From the NCBI GenBank assembly GCA_002435595.1, contig DJBL01000017.1:1-50417 (forward strand): a DNA stretch of 50,417 nucleotides. Reading direction: 5' to 3'. The translations under genes and the position numbers were made by a program. Below, piece by piece: positions 23,448-33,110 of the stretch. Each line of letters starts with the position of its first letter. The first letter of the stretch is position 1. Origin of the DNA: Stenotrophomonas maltophilia. Lineage in GTDB: Bacteria > Pseudomonadota > Gammaproteobacteria > Xanthomonadales > Xanthomonadaceae. Under the pieces are notes generated by a model. That model was not told where the DNA came from. It saw only the letters and a list, made by a program, of their open reading frames with translations, and made no database searches.

Positions 23448-24341
23448 TCAATCCTGCTCGCGATGGAAGGTGGCGACCTCGGCCCAGCCCTGGTCACGGG
23501 CGTGCCGGGCCATGCGCTCGGCCATGTACACCGAGCGGTGCTTGCCGCCGGTGCAGCCGAAGGCCACGGTCACATAGCTGCGGGTGTCGTTGCCCAGGCG
23601 CGGCAGCCAGGTATCGAGGAAGTCGATGAGCTGGCCGGCGTAGCGCTGCACGTCCGGCTGCGCATCCAGGTGCTCGCGCACGCCGGCATCGCGGCCGGTC
23701 AGCGGGCGCAGGGCCGGATCCCAGTGCGGGTTGGGCAGGACCCGCACATCGAACACGAAGTCGGCCTCGGCCGGCACGCCGCGCTTGTAGGCGAAGGATT
23801 CAAACAGCAGCGACAGCTTGTTGCCGTGGGCCAGCGCGAATTCGGTGACCACCTTGCGGCGCAGCTGGTGCACGTTGAGGCTGGTGGTGTCGATCACCGC
23901 ATCGGCGGCGCGGCGCAGCGGGGCGGTCAGTTCGCGCTCGCGGGCGATCGCCTCGGGCAGCGACAGGCCCAGCTGGCTCAGCGGGTGGCGGCGGCGGGTG
24001 TCGGCGTAGCGCTTGAGCAGGGTTTCATCGGTGGCATCGAAGAACAGCAGCTGCGCGTCCAGGCCGGCCGCCAGGGCTTCCTCACGCCAGTGCGAGAGCT
24101 GGCTCAGGTCGCTCTGGCCGCGCACGTCGATGCCCACCGCCAGCCGCCGTGGCGCGTCGGCGTCATGCCCGGCCAGCAGGCTGCGCACGAAATCGGGCAG
24201 CAGGTTGATCGGCAGGTTGTCCGAGCAGTAGTAGTCGAGGTCTTCCAGGGTCTTCAGCGCGACCGTCTTGCCCGACCCGGACAGGCCACTGACGATGATC
24301 AGGGTGGCGGCCGGGGCGGAGGCGGGGGCGGGGCTGTTCAT
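23448..24341 (-). CDS. rapZ: RNase adapter RapZ (nucleotide-binding)
   Basis: A 297-residue RapZ/YvcJ protein. Walker A GLSGSGKT (19-26), DLDYYCSDNLP, and the C-terminal domain with FGCTGGKHRSVYMAERMA. In E. coli it steers RNase E to the sRNA GlmZ to control glucosamine-6-phosphate synthesis, an envelope precursor step. The ATG overlaps the hprK stop (ATGA). Confidence 0.95.
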   Translation of the reverse strand: MNSPAPASAPAATLIIVSGLSGSGKTVALKTLEDLDYYCSDNLPINLLPDFVRSLLAGHDADAPRRLAVGIDVRGQSDLSQLSHWREEALAAGLDAQLLFFDATDETLLKRYADTRRRHPLSQLGLSLPEAIARERELTAPLRRAADAVIDTTSLNVHQLRRKVVTEFALAHGNKLSLLFESFAYKRGVPAEADFVFDVRVLPNPHWDPALRPLTGRDAGVREHLDAQPDVQRYAGQLIDFLDTWLPRLGNDTRSYVTVAFGCTGGKHRSVYMAERMARHARDQGWAEVATFHREQD

Positions 24342-25288
24342 GGCGTTCGTCGTTCCAACAGGTTGCTGTGGCGGGCGATGAACATCGCCGCGGGGTCGAT
24401 ACCCTTGGTACGTAGAATGTGCAGCCGGGTGGCCGCCTCGGTCAGTACCGACAGGTTGCGGCCGGGCATCACCGGCAGGGTGATCAGCGGCACGTCCAGG
24501 TCCAGCACGTGGCGGGTGCCGGAATCGCCGGTCAGGCGCTCGTAGCCATGCGGAGTGGGTTCGGTCATGGGCTTGGTCAGGTGCACGATCAGCCGAAGAT
24601 ACTTGTTCTTCTTTACCGCCGTGTCACCGAACATCTCGCGCACGTTGAGCACGCCCAGGCCGCGTACCTCCAGCAGGTCCTGGAGCAGTTCCGGGCAGGT
24701 GCCGTCGAGCACGTCCGGGGCGATCTGGGTGAACTCGGGGGCGTCATCGGCCACCAGCCGGTGCCCGCGGCTGAGCAGTTCCAGGGCCAGCTCGCTCTTG
24801 CCCGATCCCGCCTCGCCTGTGATCAGCACCCCGATCGAGTAGATCTCCATGAACACGCCATGCAGGATCACCCGCGGCGCCAGCGTGCGCGCCAGGTGGT
24901 AGGACAGGTGGTTGAGCAGTTCATGGCCGCGCTTGGGCGAGATCCACAGCGGGGTCTGCGATTCGTCGGCCGCCGCGCGCAGGTCTTCCGGGCAGGGCTG
25001 GTTGCGGGTGATCACCAGCGCCAGCGGGTGCGAATGCATGATCCGCTCGATGGTCTCCCAGCGCTGGCGCGAGTCCAGCGAGTCCAGCCAGGACAGTTCC
25101 TCGGTGCCCAGGATCTGCACCTTGTTGGGGTAGATCGCATTGAGGTAACCGGCCAGCGACGGGCGCCGGGACACGGTGTTGCCCGCTTCCAGTTCGCGGC
25201 GCTCGCCCTGCTGCCCGGCGATCCAGCGCAGGGCCAGGCGGTCGCGTTGCTGTTCGAACAGTTCACGCGCGGTGATGCTGGTATTCAT
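24338..25288 (-). CDS. hprK: HPr kinase/phosphorylase
   Basis: A 316-residue bifunctional enzyme that phosphorylates and dephosphorylates HPr at Ser46. Walker A GEAGSGKSELAL lies near 157-168, the family signature EVRGLGVLNVREMFGDTAV near 203-221, and the N-terminal DRTU-like domain spans 1-130. The presence of Ser46 in the neighbouring HPr shows the target site is retained. It is coupled to ptsN and rapZ by ATGA overlaps on both sides. Confidence 0.95.
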   Translation of the reverse strand: MNTSITARELFEQQRDRLALRWIAGQQGERRELEAGNTVSRRPSLAGYLNAIYPNKVQILGTEELSWLDSLDSRQRWETIERIMHSHPLALVITRNQPCPEDLRAAADESQTPLWISPKRGHELLNHLSYHLARTLAPRVILHGVFMEIYSIGVLITGEAGSGKSELALELLSRGHRLVADDAPEFTQIAPDVLDGTCPELLQDLLEVRGLGVLNVREMFGDTAVKKNKYLRLIVHLTKPMTEPTPHGYERLTGDSGTRHVLDLDVPLITLPVMPGRNLSVLTEAATRLHILRTKGIDPAAMFIARHSNLLERRTP

Positions 25289-25737
25289 GCGGCACTCGCC
25301 GGCGGGGGAAACTCGATGACCCGACGCAGTGCCTCGCCGTCGCGCGCTTCGCGCAGCGCCTGGCGGATGGCCGGCTCGGAGAACAGCTCGGCCAGCTCGG
25401 ACAGCAGCATCAGGTGTTGATGGGTGTAGTGCGCGGGGACGGCAATGGCGAACACCAGGTCCACCGGTTCGTCGCCGCCAAACTCGACCGGCGCCTCCAG
25501 CCGCAGCAGCGCGCCGCGGGGGCGCTCAAGCAGGGGAGCACGGCCATGCGGGATGGCGATGCCATGGCCGATCGCGGTGCTGCCCAGCTGTTCGCGCTGG
25601 CACAGGTTCTGGTAGATCTGCTCGGCGTTGGCTTCGCGGCAGGCCAGCAGCCGGGCGGCGGCCAGCAGCACGCTGTCGCGATCGGCGGCCGGCAACACTT
25701 GCGTGCGCACGGCCGCCAGAAGATCAGTCAAGGGCAT
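25285..25737 (-). CDS. ptsN: Nitrogen-regulatory EIIA (EIIA-Ntr)
   Basis: A 150-residue fructose-class EIIA. The phosphorylated His64 lies in GHGIAIPHGRAP, and PVDLVFAIAVPAHYTHQHLM is typical of PtsN. It is the terminal acceptor of the PTS-Ntr relay and in other bacteria regulates potassium transport and stress responses. It lies downstream of rpoN and hpf, the classical setting, and overlaps hprK by 4 bp. Confidence 0.93.
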   Translation of the reverse strand: MPLTDLLAAVRTQVLPAADRDSVLLAAARLLACREANAEQIYQNLCQREQLGSTAIGHGIAIPHGRAPLLERPRGALLRLEAPVEFGGDEPVDLVFAIAVPAHYTHQHLMLLSELAELFSEPAIRQALREARDGEALRRVIEFPPPASAA

Positions 25738-25757
25738 GTCAGGGGAGAGCGAGGACG

Positions 25758-26075
25758 TCAGTCGTCATTGTCGCCCACCGGCAGCGGTGCGTGCTGCTGT
25801 TTTTTCTCCTTGTGCTTGATGACAAGGCGGTCCAGCTTGTCGGCCAGGATGTCGATCGCGGCATACATGGTCTGGCCACCGGCCTCGGCGTGCAGGGTCT
25901 GGCCGGGGACGTTGGCACTGGCATCGACGTGGTGCTCGTTCTTGCGCAGGCCCAGGGTGACGCGAACCTCGCAGTGCTGGTCGAAGTGCTTGGCCAGGCG
26001 CTGCAGCTTGGTTTCCACGTACTCCTGCAGGGCCGGGGTGACTTCCACGTCTTTGCCAAACGTCTCGATGCGCAT
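25758..26075 (-). CDS. hpf: Ribosome hibernation promoting factor (short HPF)
   Basis: A 105-residue protein with the HPF/YfiA fold only (no long C-terminal dimerisation domain): MRIETFGKDVEVTPALQEYV at the start, DASANVPGQTLHAEAGGQTMYAAIDIL in the middle and an acidic tail. It binds 30S subunits to form 100S ribosomes in stationary phase. AAGGAG precedes the ATG. It lies 58 bp after rpoN. Confidence 0.94.
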   Translation of the reverse strand: MRIETFGKDVEVTPALQEYVETKLQRLAKHFDQHCEVRVTLGLRKNEHHVDASANVPGQTLHAEAGGQTMYAAIDILADKLDRLVIKHKEKKQQHAPLPVGDNDD

Positions 26076-26133
26076 CGGGTTTCTCCTTTGTTCGGATGTG
26101 CCAATGAACCTTCCCGCCGGGCGCGGTGGAGCG

Positions 26134-27573
26134 TCAGACGATTCTTACCCTTTCGTGCGAGGCGGAAATGTTCATGGCCTCACGATACTTCGCCACGGTG
26201 CGGCGCGCCACCGGTATTCCCGAGGTCTTGAGCAGGTCAGCCAGCTTGGCGTCAGAAAGCGGCTTGCGCGGGTTCTCATCGTCGATCAGGCGCCGGATCA
26301 TGGCCTGGATGGCGGTGCTGGACGCCTCCCCGCCACTGTCGGTGTCGATGCCCGAGGCGAAGAAACTCCGCAGCGCCAGGGTGCCGCGCGGGGTGCGCAC
26401 GTACTTGCGCGCGATGGCCCGGGAAATGGTCGATTCGTGCAGGCCCAGCTCGCTGGCCACCTCGCGCAGGGTCAGCGGGCGCAGCGCCTGTTCGCCGAAT
26501 TCCAGGAACGCGGCCTGCTGCTGCAGCAGGCTGCGCATCACCCGCAGCAGGGTTTCCCCGCGGGCCTCCAGGCCCTTGAGCAGCCAGCGCGCTTCCTGCA
26601 GGTGGGCGCGCAGGTAGCCGGCATCGGCATCGCCGCATCGCCGGATCATCTGCTCGTAGCCGCGGTGGATGACGACCTTCGGACCGGCATGGCCGGCCAG
26701 GGCCGCGCGCCAGACGCCGTTCTGGCGCCAGACCACGCAGTCGGGCACCACGTAGCTGTCGTGGGCCAGCTCGCCGATCTGGGTGCCCGGGCGCGGGTCC
26801 AGCGAGCGCAGCAGCTGCACCGCGGTTTCCACTTCCGGCAGCGGCTCGCGCAGTTCGTGGGCCAGGCCGGCCACGCCGCTGCGCGGCAGGCGCTCCAGCG
26901 GACCGTCGGCAATGCGCCGGGCCAGGGCCAGGCCGGGGGTGTCCGGCGACAGCACGTCCAGCTGCAGCTGCAGGCATTCACCCAGGGTGCGCGCGCCGAC
27001 CCCGATCGGGTCGAAGCGCTGGATCTGGTGCAGCACGGTCAGGATCTCGGCCTCATCGGCGTGGATGGCCGGCAGCAGGGTCTCGGCGATGGCCGACAGC
27101 GGCTCGCGCAGGTAACCGTCTTCTTCGAAGGCGTCGATCAGCGCCGCGCCGATGCTGCGGTCGCGCGCGGACAGGTGCGACAGGTGCAGCTGCCACAACA
27201 GGTGGTCGGCCAGGCTTTCGGTTTCGGCCACGCGCTCGGCGGCGCTGCCGTTGTCATCATCGTCGAAGGAGCCGCCGCTGTTGCCGCTGCTCCAGTCGCC
27301 TTCGCCGGGGGCCCAGTCCTCGCTGGCGCTGGCCTGGTGCTCGCCATCGGTGTGGGTATCGGCGGGGGTGGGCGGGCGCTCGTCGTCGCCGGGCGCCACC
27401 TCCAGGCCCGGCTCGACGTTCTCGGCCCAGTCCAGCAGCGGGTTGGTTTCCACTGCTTCGGCGATTTCCAGCTCCAGCTCTGCGCTGGACATCTGCAACA
27501 GCTTGATGGCCTGACGCAGCTGCGGCGTCATGACCAGTTGTTGCCCCAGCGATGTCTGCAGCCGTGCTTTCAT
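26134..27573 (-). CDS. rpoN: RNA polymerase sigma-54 factor
   Basis: A 479-residue sigma-54. Region I (MKARLQTSLGQQLVMTPQLR, then Gln/Leu-rich AIKLLQMSSAELELEI), an acidic region II (about 50-110), the core-binding domain, an HTH (LTLREVASELGLHESTISRAIARKY) and the C-terminal RpoN box ARRTVAKYRE (about 456-465) are all present. It directs transcription of nitrogen, pilus and flagellar genes with AAA+ activators. It lies upstream of hpf-ptsN and downstream of lptB, the standard order. Confidence 0.96.
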   Translation of the reverse strand: MKARLQTSLGQQLVMTPQLRQAIKLLQMSSAELELEIAEAVETNPLLDWAENVEPGLEVAPGDDERPPTPADTHTDGEHQASASEDWAPGEGDWSSGNSGGSFDDDDNGSAAERVAETESLADHLLWQLHLSHLSARDRSIGAALIDAFEEDGYLREPLSAIAETLLPAIHADEAEILTVLHQIQRFDPIGVGARTLGECLQLQLDVLSPDTPGLALARRIADGPLERLPRSGVAGLAHELREPLPEVETAVQLLRSLDPRPGTQIGELAHDSYVVPDCVVWRQNGVWRAALAGHAGPKVVIHRGYEQMIRRCGDADAGYLRAHLQEARWLLKGLEARGETLLRVMRSLLQQQAAFLEFGEQALRPLTLREVASELGLHESTISRAIARKYVRTPRGTLALRSFFASGIDTDSGGEASSTAIQAMIRRLIDDENPRKPLSDAKLADLLKTSGIPVARRTVAKYREAMNISASHERVRIV

Positions 27574-27614
27574 GCCTGTGCCGAACGAAGGGAAGGCGTT
27601 GCGACGGCCGCCGA

Positions 27615-28333
<719 letters not shown>

Positions 28334-28334
<1 letters not shown>

Positions 28335-28882
28335 TACTTCTTGCTCCCGGCGGTGGGGACGGTGGTCTTGGCCGCCGGGGTGGCGGCCGGGGCGGCGGTC
28401 TTGTTCTTGGGCGGGATGACCGTGCGCACGCGCGAGCCGTCGCCGCCGCTGTTCATCTCACCGGTACGGGTGTTGTAGGTCATCTTCTGGCCGGCATTGG
28501 TGCCGCGCGCGCTCTTGACGTGGTAGTTGCCGGTCAGCACCAGCACCTCGGCCTTGATGTCGTAGTCGATGCGGTCGGCGCTGGCATCCATCCAGCTGCC
28601 GTCATCGAGCTGCTGCTTGAGCTTGGCCTGCTTGCCGGTGAACACCGCACGCACCGCTTCGCCGTCCTTCATGAAGATCTCGGCGTCGGATGAGCGCAGG
28701 TCCAGGGTGCCCTGGGTGATCACCACGCCCTGGGACAGGGTGGTCTTGCCATCGCCGATCAGGGTCCCCGACTGGGCGCCGGCTTCGATGTTCATGTCCT
28801 GGTTGCGGTCGGTGGACTTCGCACTGGCCAGGGCCGGGGCCAGAAGACTGATCGCGCAGGCGGCTGCAAATAGGATCTTCAT
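28334..28882 (-). CDS. lptA: LPS transport periplasmic protein LptA
   Basis: A 182-residue periplasmic protein forming the LPS bridge. Signal peptide MKILFAAACAISLLAPALASA; OstA-fold body with GDGKTTLSQGVVITQGTLDL and ADRIDYDIKAEVLVLTGNY; a Thr/Ala/Pro/Lys-rich tail of about 30 residues. Start ATG 28882 is chosen because the signal peptide begins there; the frame is open upstream to a TTG. It is preceded by a 110-bp gap to lptC. Confidence 0.92.
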
Positions 28883-28992
28883 GAAAGGGGTCTGTCCTGC
28901 GAGGGTTGGGGTCAAGGGCCGGCGGCTGCCGGTCCAGTGGATCAGGGGCTGCGGGGCCCGGCGCCGGTCACGACGTCGCCAGGGCGGGTGGC

Positions 28993-29553
28993 TCAGCGTC
29001 GGGGCGTGTAACGGCCCTTGGACTGGCTCAGGAAATGATAGGTCTTGTTCTTGGAATCCAGCTCGAACCCGACCCCGGACTGGGTCATGCCCGGCCGGGT
29101 CAGGGTCACCAGGGCATCGGTGCTGGCGCGGTTTTCCTTGGGAAACACGTCCAGGTGGTCGGTGCGGAAGGTGGTCGGCGGCACGCTGGGGACCTTGGGG
29201 CTGTCGCCGCTGACATTGCCGGTGAGCTTGAGCTGGTCGCCCTTGGCGCTGACCCAGCCCTTCTCGCTGCGCAGCTCCCAGTGGTTGCCCTCGTTGTCGG
29301 GCAGCAGGAACAGCGGCGTGGCGATGGCCATGGTTTCATCGTTGCGCGAGCGCTCCAGCAGGGGGGCCTGCAGGGTGGTGGACTCCTTGCCCTGGTCGTC
29401 CAGCGCCACGATCTGGAAATCGTGCAGCACGTAATCCTTGCTGCCGTCATCGGTGGCTTCGGCGACCGGCTTGTCGCGGTGGCGCAGCAGCGACCAGCCG
29501 CTCAGCAGCGCGGCCACCAGCAGCAACCCGCCCAGGGCGGTGCGCCAGCTCAT
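28993..29553 (-). CDS. lptC: LPS export protein LptC
   Basis: A 186-residue bitopic membrane protein: one N-terminal helix (MSWRTALGGLLLVAALLSGW), then a periplasmic OstA-like domain (YVLHDFQIVALDDQGK...). It passes LPS from LptBFG to LptA. The open frame extends far upstream inside kdsC, but the ATG at 29553 overlaps the kdsC stop as ATGA and starts the membrane helix. Confidence 0.92.
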   Translation of the reverse strand: MSWRTALGGLLLVAALLSGWSLLRHRDKPVAEATDDGSKDYVLHDFQIVALDDQGKESTTLQAPLLERSRNDETMAIATPLFLLPDNEGNHWELRSEKGWVSAKGDQLKLTGNVSGDSPKVPSVPPTTFRTDHLDVFPKENRASTDALVTLTRPGMTQSGVGFELDSKNKTYHFLSQSKGRYTPRR

Positions 29554-30098
29554 GCGCCGAACCTCGCCAGCACCGCGTCCACCTTGCCCTGTGCGGCCAG
29601 CAGTACGTCGCACAGCTCGCGCGCGGCGCCACGGCCGCCGTTGGAACGGGTCTGCCAGTGCACCCGCTCGGCAATCCAGGGGTGTGCGTCGGCGGGCGCC
29701 ACGGCCAGGCCGACCGCGCACAGGGGGCCCAGGTCGGGCAGGTCGTCGCCCATGAAGGCGACCTGGTCCAGGCCGATGCCGTGGGTGTCGCACAGCGCGC
29801 GCACGCTGGCCAGCTTGTCGCCGACCGCGATCTGGGTGTCGATGCCCAGGTCCGCGCCCCGCTTCTGTGCCGACAGGCTGTTGCGCGCGGTGATCAGCAC
29901 CGGGTGGATGCCGTGCTGTTGCAGCAGTTTCAGGCCAAGTCCGTCCTGCACGTAATACGCCTTGCTCTCGTTGCCCTCACGGTCGTAGTAGAGCCGACCG
30001 TCGGTGAGCGTGCCGTCCACGTCGAAGCAGGCCAGCCGGATGCGGCCGGCGATGGCATGCAGGTGGGACGGGAAACCGGGCAGCGGGGAATAGGGCAT
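29550..30098 (-). CDS. kdsC: 3-deoxy-D-manno-octulosonate 8-phosphate phosphatase
   Basis: A 182-residue HAD phosphatase that dephosphorylates Kdo-8-P. Motif I FDVDGTLTD (25-33) with nucleophile Asp26, DGLGLKLLQQHGI, and motif IV VAFMGDDLPDLGPL. It is a C0-type HAD enzyme without a large cap and forms tetramers in the family. It overlaps lptC by 4 bp and follows kdsD after 42 bp. Confidence 0.94.
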   Translation of the reverse strand: MPYSPLPGFPSHLHAIAGRIRLACFDVDGTLTDGRLYYDREGNESKAYYVQDGLGLKLLQQHGIHPVLITARNSLSAQKRGADLGIDTQIAVGDKLASVRALCDTHGIGLDQVAFMGDDLPDLGPLCAVGLAVAPADAHPWIAERVHWQTRSNGGRGAARELCDVLLAAQGKVDAVLARFGA

Positions 30099-30140
30099 CG
30101 GCAGGGAAGGTCTGGCTGAATGGAGGAAGGGAACTGTGGT

Positions 30141-31142
30141 TTAAACCACCCGGGCCCGCAACAGGTCATGAATGTTGAGTGCGCCGACCAGCCGGCCGTC
30201 GCCATCGACCACCATCAGGCCGGTGATCTTGTGGGTCTCCATCAGCCGCGCGGCCTCGGCGGCGAGCTGGTCGGCGCCGATGGTGCGCGGGTTGCGGGTC
30301 ATCACCTCGGCGATCCTGGCGCTGCGCACGTCCAGCTCGGTATCCAGCGCGCGGCGCAGGTCGCCGTCGGTGAACAGCCCGATCAGGCGCTGGTCGGCGT
30401 CCACCACGGCGGTCATGCCCAGCCGCTTTCGGCTCATTTCCACCAGCGCCTCGCTCAGGCTGGCCTCGGCGCCCACCTGCGGCAGCTCCTCGCCGCTGTG
30501 CATCACATCGGTGATGTGCAGCAGCAGGCGCCGGCCCAGGCTGCCGGCCGGGTGCGAGCGGGCGAAGTCGTCGGCGGTGAAGCCGCGCGCGTCCAGCAGG
30601 GCCACGGCCAGCGCATCGCCCATGGCCAGCGAGGCGGTGGTGCTGGAGGTGGGGGCCAGCGCCAGCGGACAGGCTTCGGCCGGGACGCTCACGTCCAGGT
30701 GCACGTCGGCGGCCACCGCCAGGCTCGATTGCGGCCGCCCGGTCATGGCGATCAGCCGGTTGCCCTGGCGCTTGAGCACCGGCAGCAGCATCAGCAGTTC
30801 GTCCGACTCGCCCGAGTAGGACAGCGCCAGCACCACGTCATCCTCGGTGATCATGCCGAGGTCGCCGTGGCCGGCCTCGCCCGGGTGGACATAGAAGGCC
30901 GGGGTGCCGGTGGAGGCCAGCGTGGCGGCGATCTTGCGCGCCACATGGCCGGATTTGCCCATCCCGGTGGCCACTACCCGGCCCTTGCCCTGCAGCACCA
31001 GCTGGCAGGCCTGGCTGAAGGCATTGCCCAGCCGGTCGGCCACCGCGGCCAGGGCGTCGGCCTCGATCTGGAAGACGCGGCGGCCGCTGGCGACCAGTGC
31101 CGCGGGGTCGGCCGGATGGGGGAGCAGGGGCGATACAGCCAT
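30141..31142 (-). CDS. kdsD: Arabinose-5-phosphate isomerase
   Basis: A 333-residue enzyme converting ribulose-5-P to arabinose-5-P for Kdo. An SIS domain (about 35-175: GMGKSGHVARKIAATLASTG, SYSGESDELL) is followed by two CBS domains (about 200-330). ATG 31142 is used; an in-frame ATG at 31178 would add 12 residues, and neither has a strong ribosome site. It is divergent from the bolA-like gene across 53 bp that include the palindrome TGAGCGCTCA (31169-31178). Confidence 0.93.
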   Translation of the reverse strand: MAVSPLLPHPADPAALVASGRRVFQIEADALAAVADRLGNAFSQACQLVLQGKGRVVATGMGKSGHVARKIAATLASTGTPAFYVHPGEAGHGDLGMITEDDVVLALSYSGESDELLMLLPVLKRQGNRLIAMTGRPQSSLAVAADVHLDVSVPAEACPLALAPTSSTTASLAMGDALAVALLDARGFTADDFARSHPAGSLGRRLLLHITDVMHSGEELPQVGAEASLSEALVEMSRKRLGMTAVVDADQRLIGLFTDGDLRRALDTELDVRSARIAEVMTRNPRTIGADQLAAEAARLMETHKITGLMVVDGDGRLVGALNIHDLLRARVV

Positions 31143-31195
31143 GCGGGCGCCACGCGTAAGAGTAGAATGAGCGCTCATTTTATTAGGAAAGCCCG

Positions 31196-31426
31196 TTGGA
31201 CGCCGAGACCATCCGCAATCTGATCGAAACCGGCCTGCCCGGCGCCCGCGCGGACGTGCAGGGCGACGATGGCGTGCATTTCGAGGCCACCGTGGTCTGC
31301 GACGCGTTTGCCGGCAAGCTGCCGCTGGCGCGCCACCGCATGGTCTATGCCACCCTGGGCGATCTGATGGGCGGGGCGATCCATGCGCTGGCGCTGAAGA
31401 CGGTGACCCCGGCCGAAGCGGGTTGA
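31196..31426 (+). CDS. ibaG: BolA family protein, IbaG-like
   Basis: A 76-residue BolA-fold protein (MDAETIRNLIETGLPGARAD; FEATVVCDAFAGKLPLARHR; MVYATLGDLMGG-IHALALKT). The short length and position directly before murA are those of E. coli IbaG/YrbA, which acts with monothiol glutaredoxins in iron-sulfur handling and acid stress. The start is TTG at 31196 with AGGAAA about 8 nt upstream; there is no in-frame ATG nearby. Confidence 0.88.
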   Translation: MDAETIRNLIETGLPGARADVQGDDGVHFEATVVCDAFAGKLPLARHRMVYATLGDLMGGAIHALALKTVTPAEAG

Positions 31427-31445
31427 TCAACCCCCGGTTAAACTT

Positions 31446-31467
31446 GCCGACCAACGGTCGGCTCTAC
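31446..31467 (-). repeat. GTAG REP between ibaG and murA
   Basis: A minus-strand unit with GTAGA head and arms GCCGACC and GGTCGGC (the type seen in the hda-murU array). It lies 19 bp before the murA ATG. Confidence 0.85.
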
Positions 31468-31486
31468 CTCACTCCAAGTAGATTCC

Positions 31487-32761
31487 ATGGCCAAGATCGT
31501 AGTGACCGGCGGCAAGCCGCTGCACGGTGAAGTGAACATTTCCGGCGCCAAGAACGCCGTCCTCCCCATCCTGTGCGCCACCCTGCTGGCCGACGCGCCG
31601 GTGGAAATCACCAATGTGCCGCACCTGCACGATGTGGTCACCACGGTGAAGCTGCTCGGCGAACTGGGCGCCAAGGTCACCATCGATCAGGGCACCCTGT
31701 CGCGTGGCAGTGCGATCGTGGTCGACCCGCGCCCGGTCAACCAGCACGTGGCCCCGTATGAGCTGGTGCGCACCATGCGTGCCTCGATCCTGGTGCTGGG
31801 CCCGCTGCTGGCCCGCTTCGGCGCGGCCGAAGTGTCGCTGCCCGGCGGCTGCGCGATCGGCTCGCGCCCGGTGGACCAGCACATCAAGGGCCTGCAGGCG
31901 CTGGGTGCGGAAATCACCGTGGAGAACGGCTTCATCAAGGCCCAGGCCAAGCGTCTGAAAGGTGCGCATTTCACCTTCGACATGGTCAGCGTGACCGGGA
32001 CCGAGAACGTGCTGATGGCCGCCGTGCTGGCTGAAGGCACCACCGTGCTGGACAACGCGGCGATGGAGCCGGAAGTCACCGACCTGGCGCACTGCCTGAT
32101 CGCGCTCGGCGCGAAGATCGAAGGCCTGGGCACCGCCCGGCTGGTGATCGAGGGCGTGGAAAAGCTGTCCGGCGGCCGGCATGAAGTGCTGCCCGACCGC
32201 ATCGAAACCGGCACCTTCCTGGTGGCCGCGGCGATGACCGGCGGCAAGGTCACGGTCAACCGCGCGCGCCCGAACACGATGGATGCGGTGCTGTCCAAGC
32301 TGGTGGAAGCCGGTGCGAAGATCGACACCACCGATGACAGCATCACCCTGGACATGGAGGGCAAGCGCCCGCGCGCGGTCAACCTGACCACCGCGCCGTA
32401 CCCGGCGTTCCCCACCGACATGCAGGCCCAGTTCATGGCCCTCAACTGCGTGGCCGATGGCGTGGGCGTGATCAATGAAACGATCTTCGAAAACCGCTTC
32501 ATGCACGTCAACGAGCTGCTGCGCCTGGGCGCGGACATCCAGGTCGAGGGCCACACCGCGATCGTGCGCGGCGCCGAGCAGCTCAGTGGTGCGCCGGTGA
32601 TGGCCACCGATCTGCGCGCGTCGGCCTCGTTGATCCTGGCCGGGCTGATGGCGCAGGGCGATACCACCATCGACCGCATCTACCACCTGGATCGCGGCTA
32701 CGAGAACATCGAAGAGAAGCTGTCTTCGCTCGGGGCCAGCATCCGGCGCGTCACCGCATGA
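31487..32761 (+). CDS. murA: UDP-N-acetylglucosamine 1-carboxyvinyltransferase
   Basis: A 424-residue enzyme for the first committed step of peptidoglycan synthesis and the target of fosfomycin. N-terminal KIVVTGGKPLHGEVNISGAKNA, active-site Cys122 in PGGCAIGSRPVDQH (the fosfomycin-binding Cys is retained), and the C-terminal RASASLILAGLMAQG and HLDRGYENIEEKL. It follows ibaG with a REP between and overlaps the next gene by 4 bp. Confidence 0.97.
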   Translation: MAKIVVTGGKPLHGEVNISGAKNAVLPILCATLLADAPVEITNVPHLHDVVTTVKLLGELGAKVTIDQGTLSRGSAIVVDPRPVNQHVAPYELVRTMRASILVLGPLLARFGAAEVSLPGGCAIGSRPVDQHIKGLQALGAEITVENGFIKAQAKRLKGAHFTFDMVSVTGTENVLMAAVLAEGTTVLDNAAMEPEVTDLAHCLIALGAKIEGLGTARLVIEGVEKLSGGRHEVLPDRIETGTFLVAAAMTGGKVTVNRARPNTMDAVLSKLVEAGAKIDTTDDSITLDMEGKRPRAVNLTTAPYPAFPTDMQAQFMALNCVADGVGVINETIFENRFMHVNELLRLGADIQVEGHTAIVRGAEQLSGAPVMATDLRASASLILAGLMAQGDTTIDRIYHLDRGYENIEEKLSSLGASIRRVTA

Positions 32762-33069
32762 TCCTGCGCGGGACATTCACCCGCCGCCGCAAGGCGCTGC
32801 TGGTACTGGTGCTGGTGGCGCTGGCGTGGCTGGGCTATGCCTGGTATGCCGATATCGCCATCACCCAGGGCATCGAGCAGCAGGACATGGACTGGAACGC
32901 CGACGGCACGGTCAGCCGCGAGGAAGTGCTGCAGGCCTTCTATGCGGTAAGCGCCACGACCACCCAGGAAGGCAACCGGCATTGCCGCAGCTTCTACTGG
33001 CGCGGCAGCGGCGAGCAGATCCGCGTGGACTGCAAGACGGTGTTCGGCAAGGACGCCGGAAAGGAATGA
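32758..33069 (+). CDS. Small membrane protein with one EF-hand loop
   Basis: A 103-residue protein: basic N-terminus, one membrane helix (about 13-30, ALLVLVLVALAWLGYAWY), then a single EF-hand-like loop DWNADGTVSREE (45-56) with Asp/Asn/Asp/Thr/Ser/Glu at the six ligand positions. Two Cys (in RHCRSFYW and RVDCKTVF) may form a disulfide. The ATG overlaps the murA stop (ATGA), so it is co-translated with murA. It is followed by a strong terminator. The role is unknown; calcium sensing is a guess. Confidence 0.78.
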   Translation: MILRGTFTRRRKALLVLVLVALAWLGYAWYADIAITQGIEQQDMDWNADGTVSREEVLQAFYAVSATTTQEGNRHCRSFYWRGSGEQIRVDCKTVFGKDAGKE

Positions 33070-33097
33070 AAAAAAGCCCGCGCAAGCGGGCTTTTTT
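33070..33097. terminator. Rho-independent terminator, usable in both directions
   Basis: Stem GCCCGC/GCGGGC with a GCAA tetraloop (33076-33091), flanked by a run of A on the left and TTTTTT on the right. It directly follows the stop of the EF-hand gene and would also stop leftward transcription from the DUF3108 side. Confidence 0.92.
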
Positions 33098-33110
33098 CAT
33101 CGGGCCGGCA

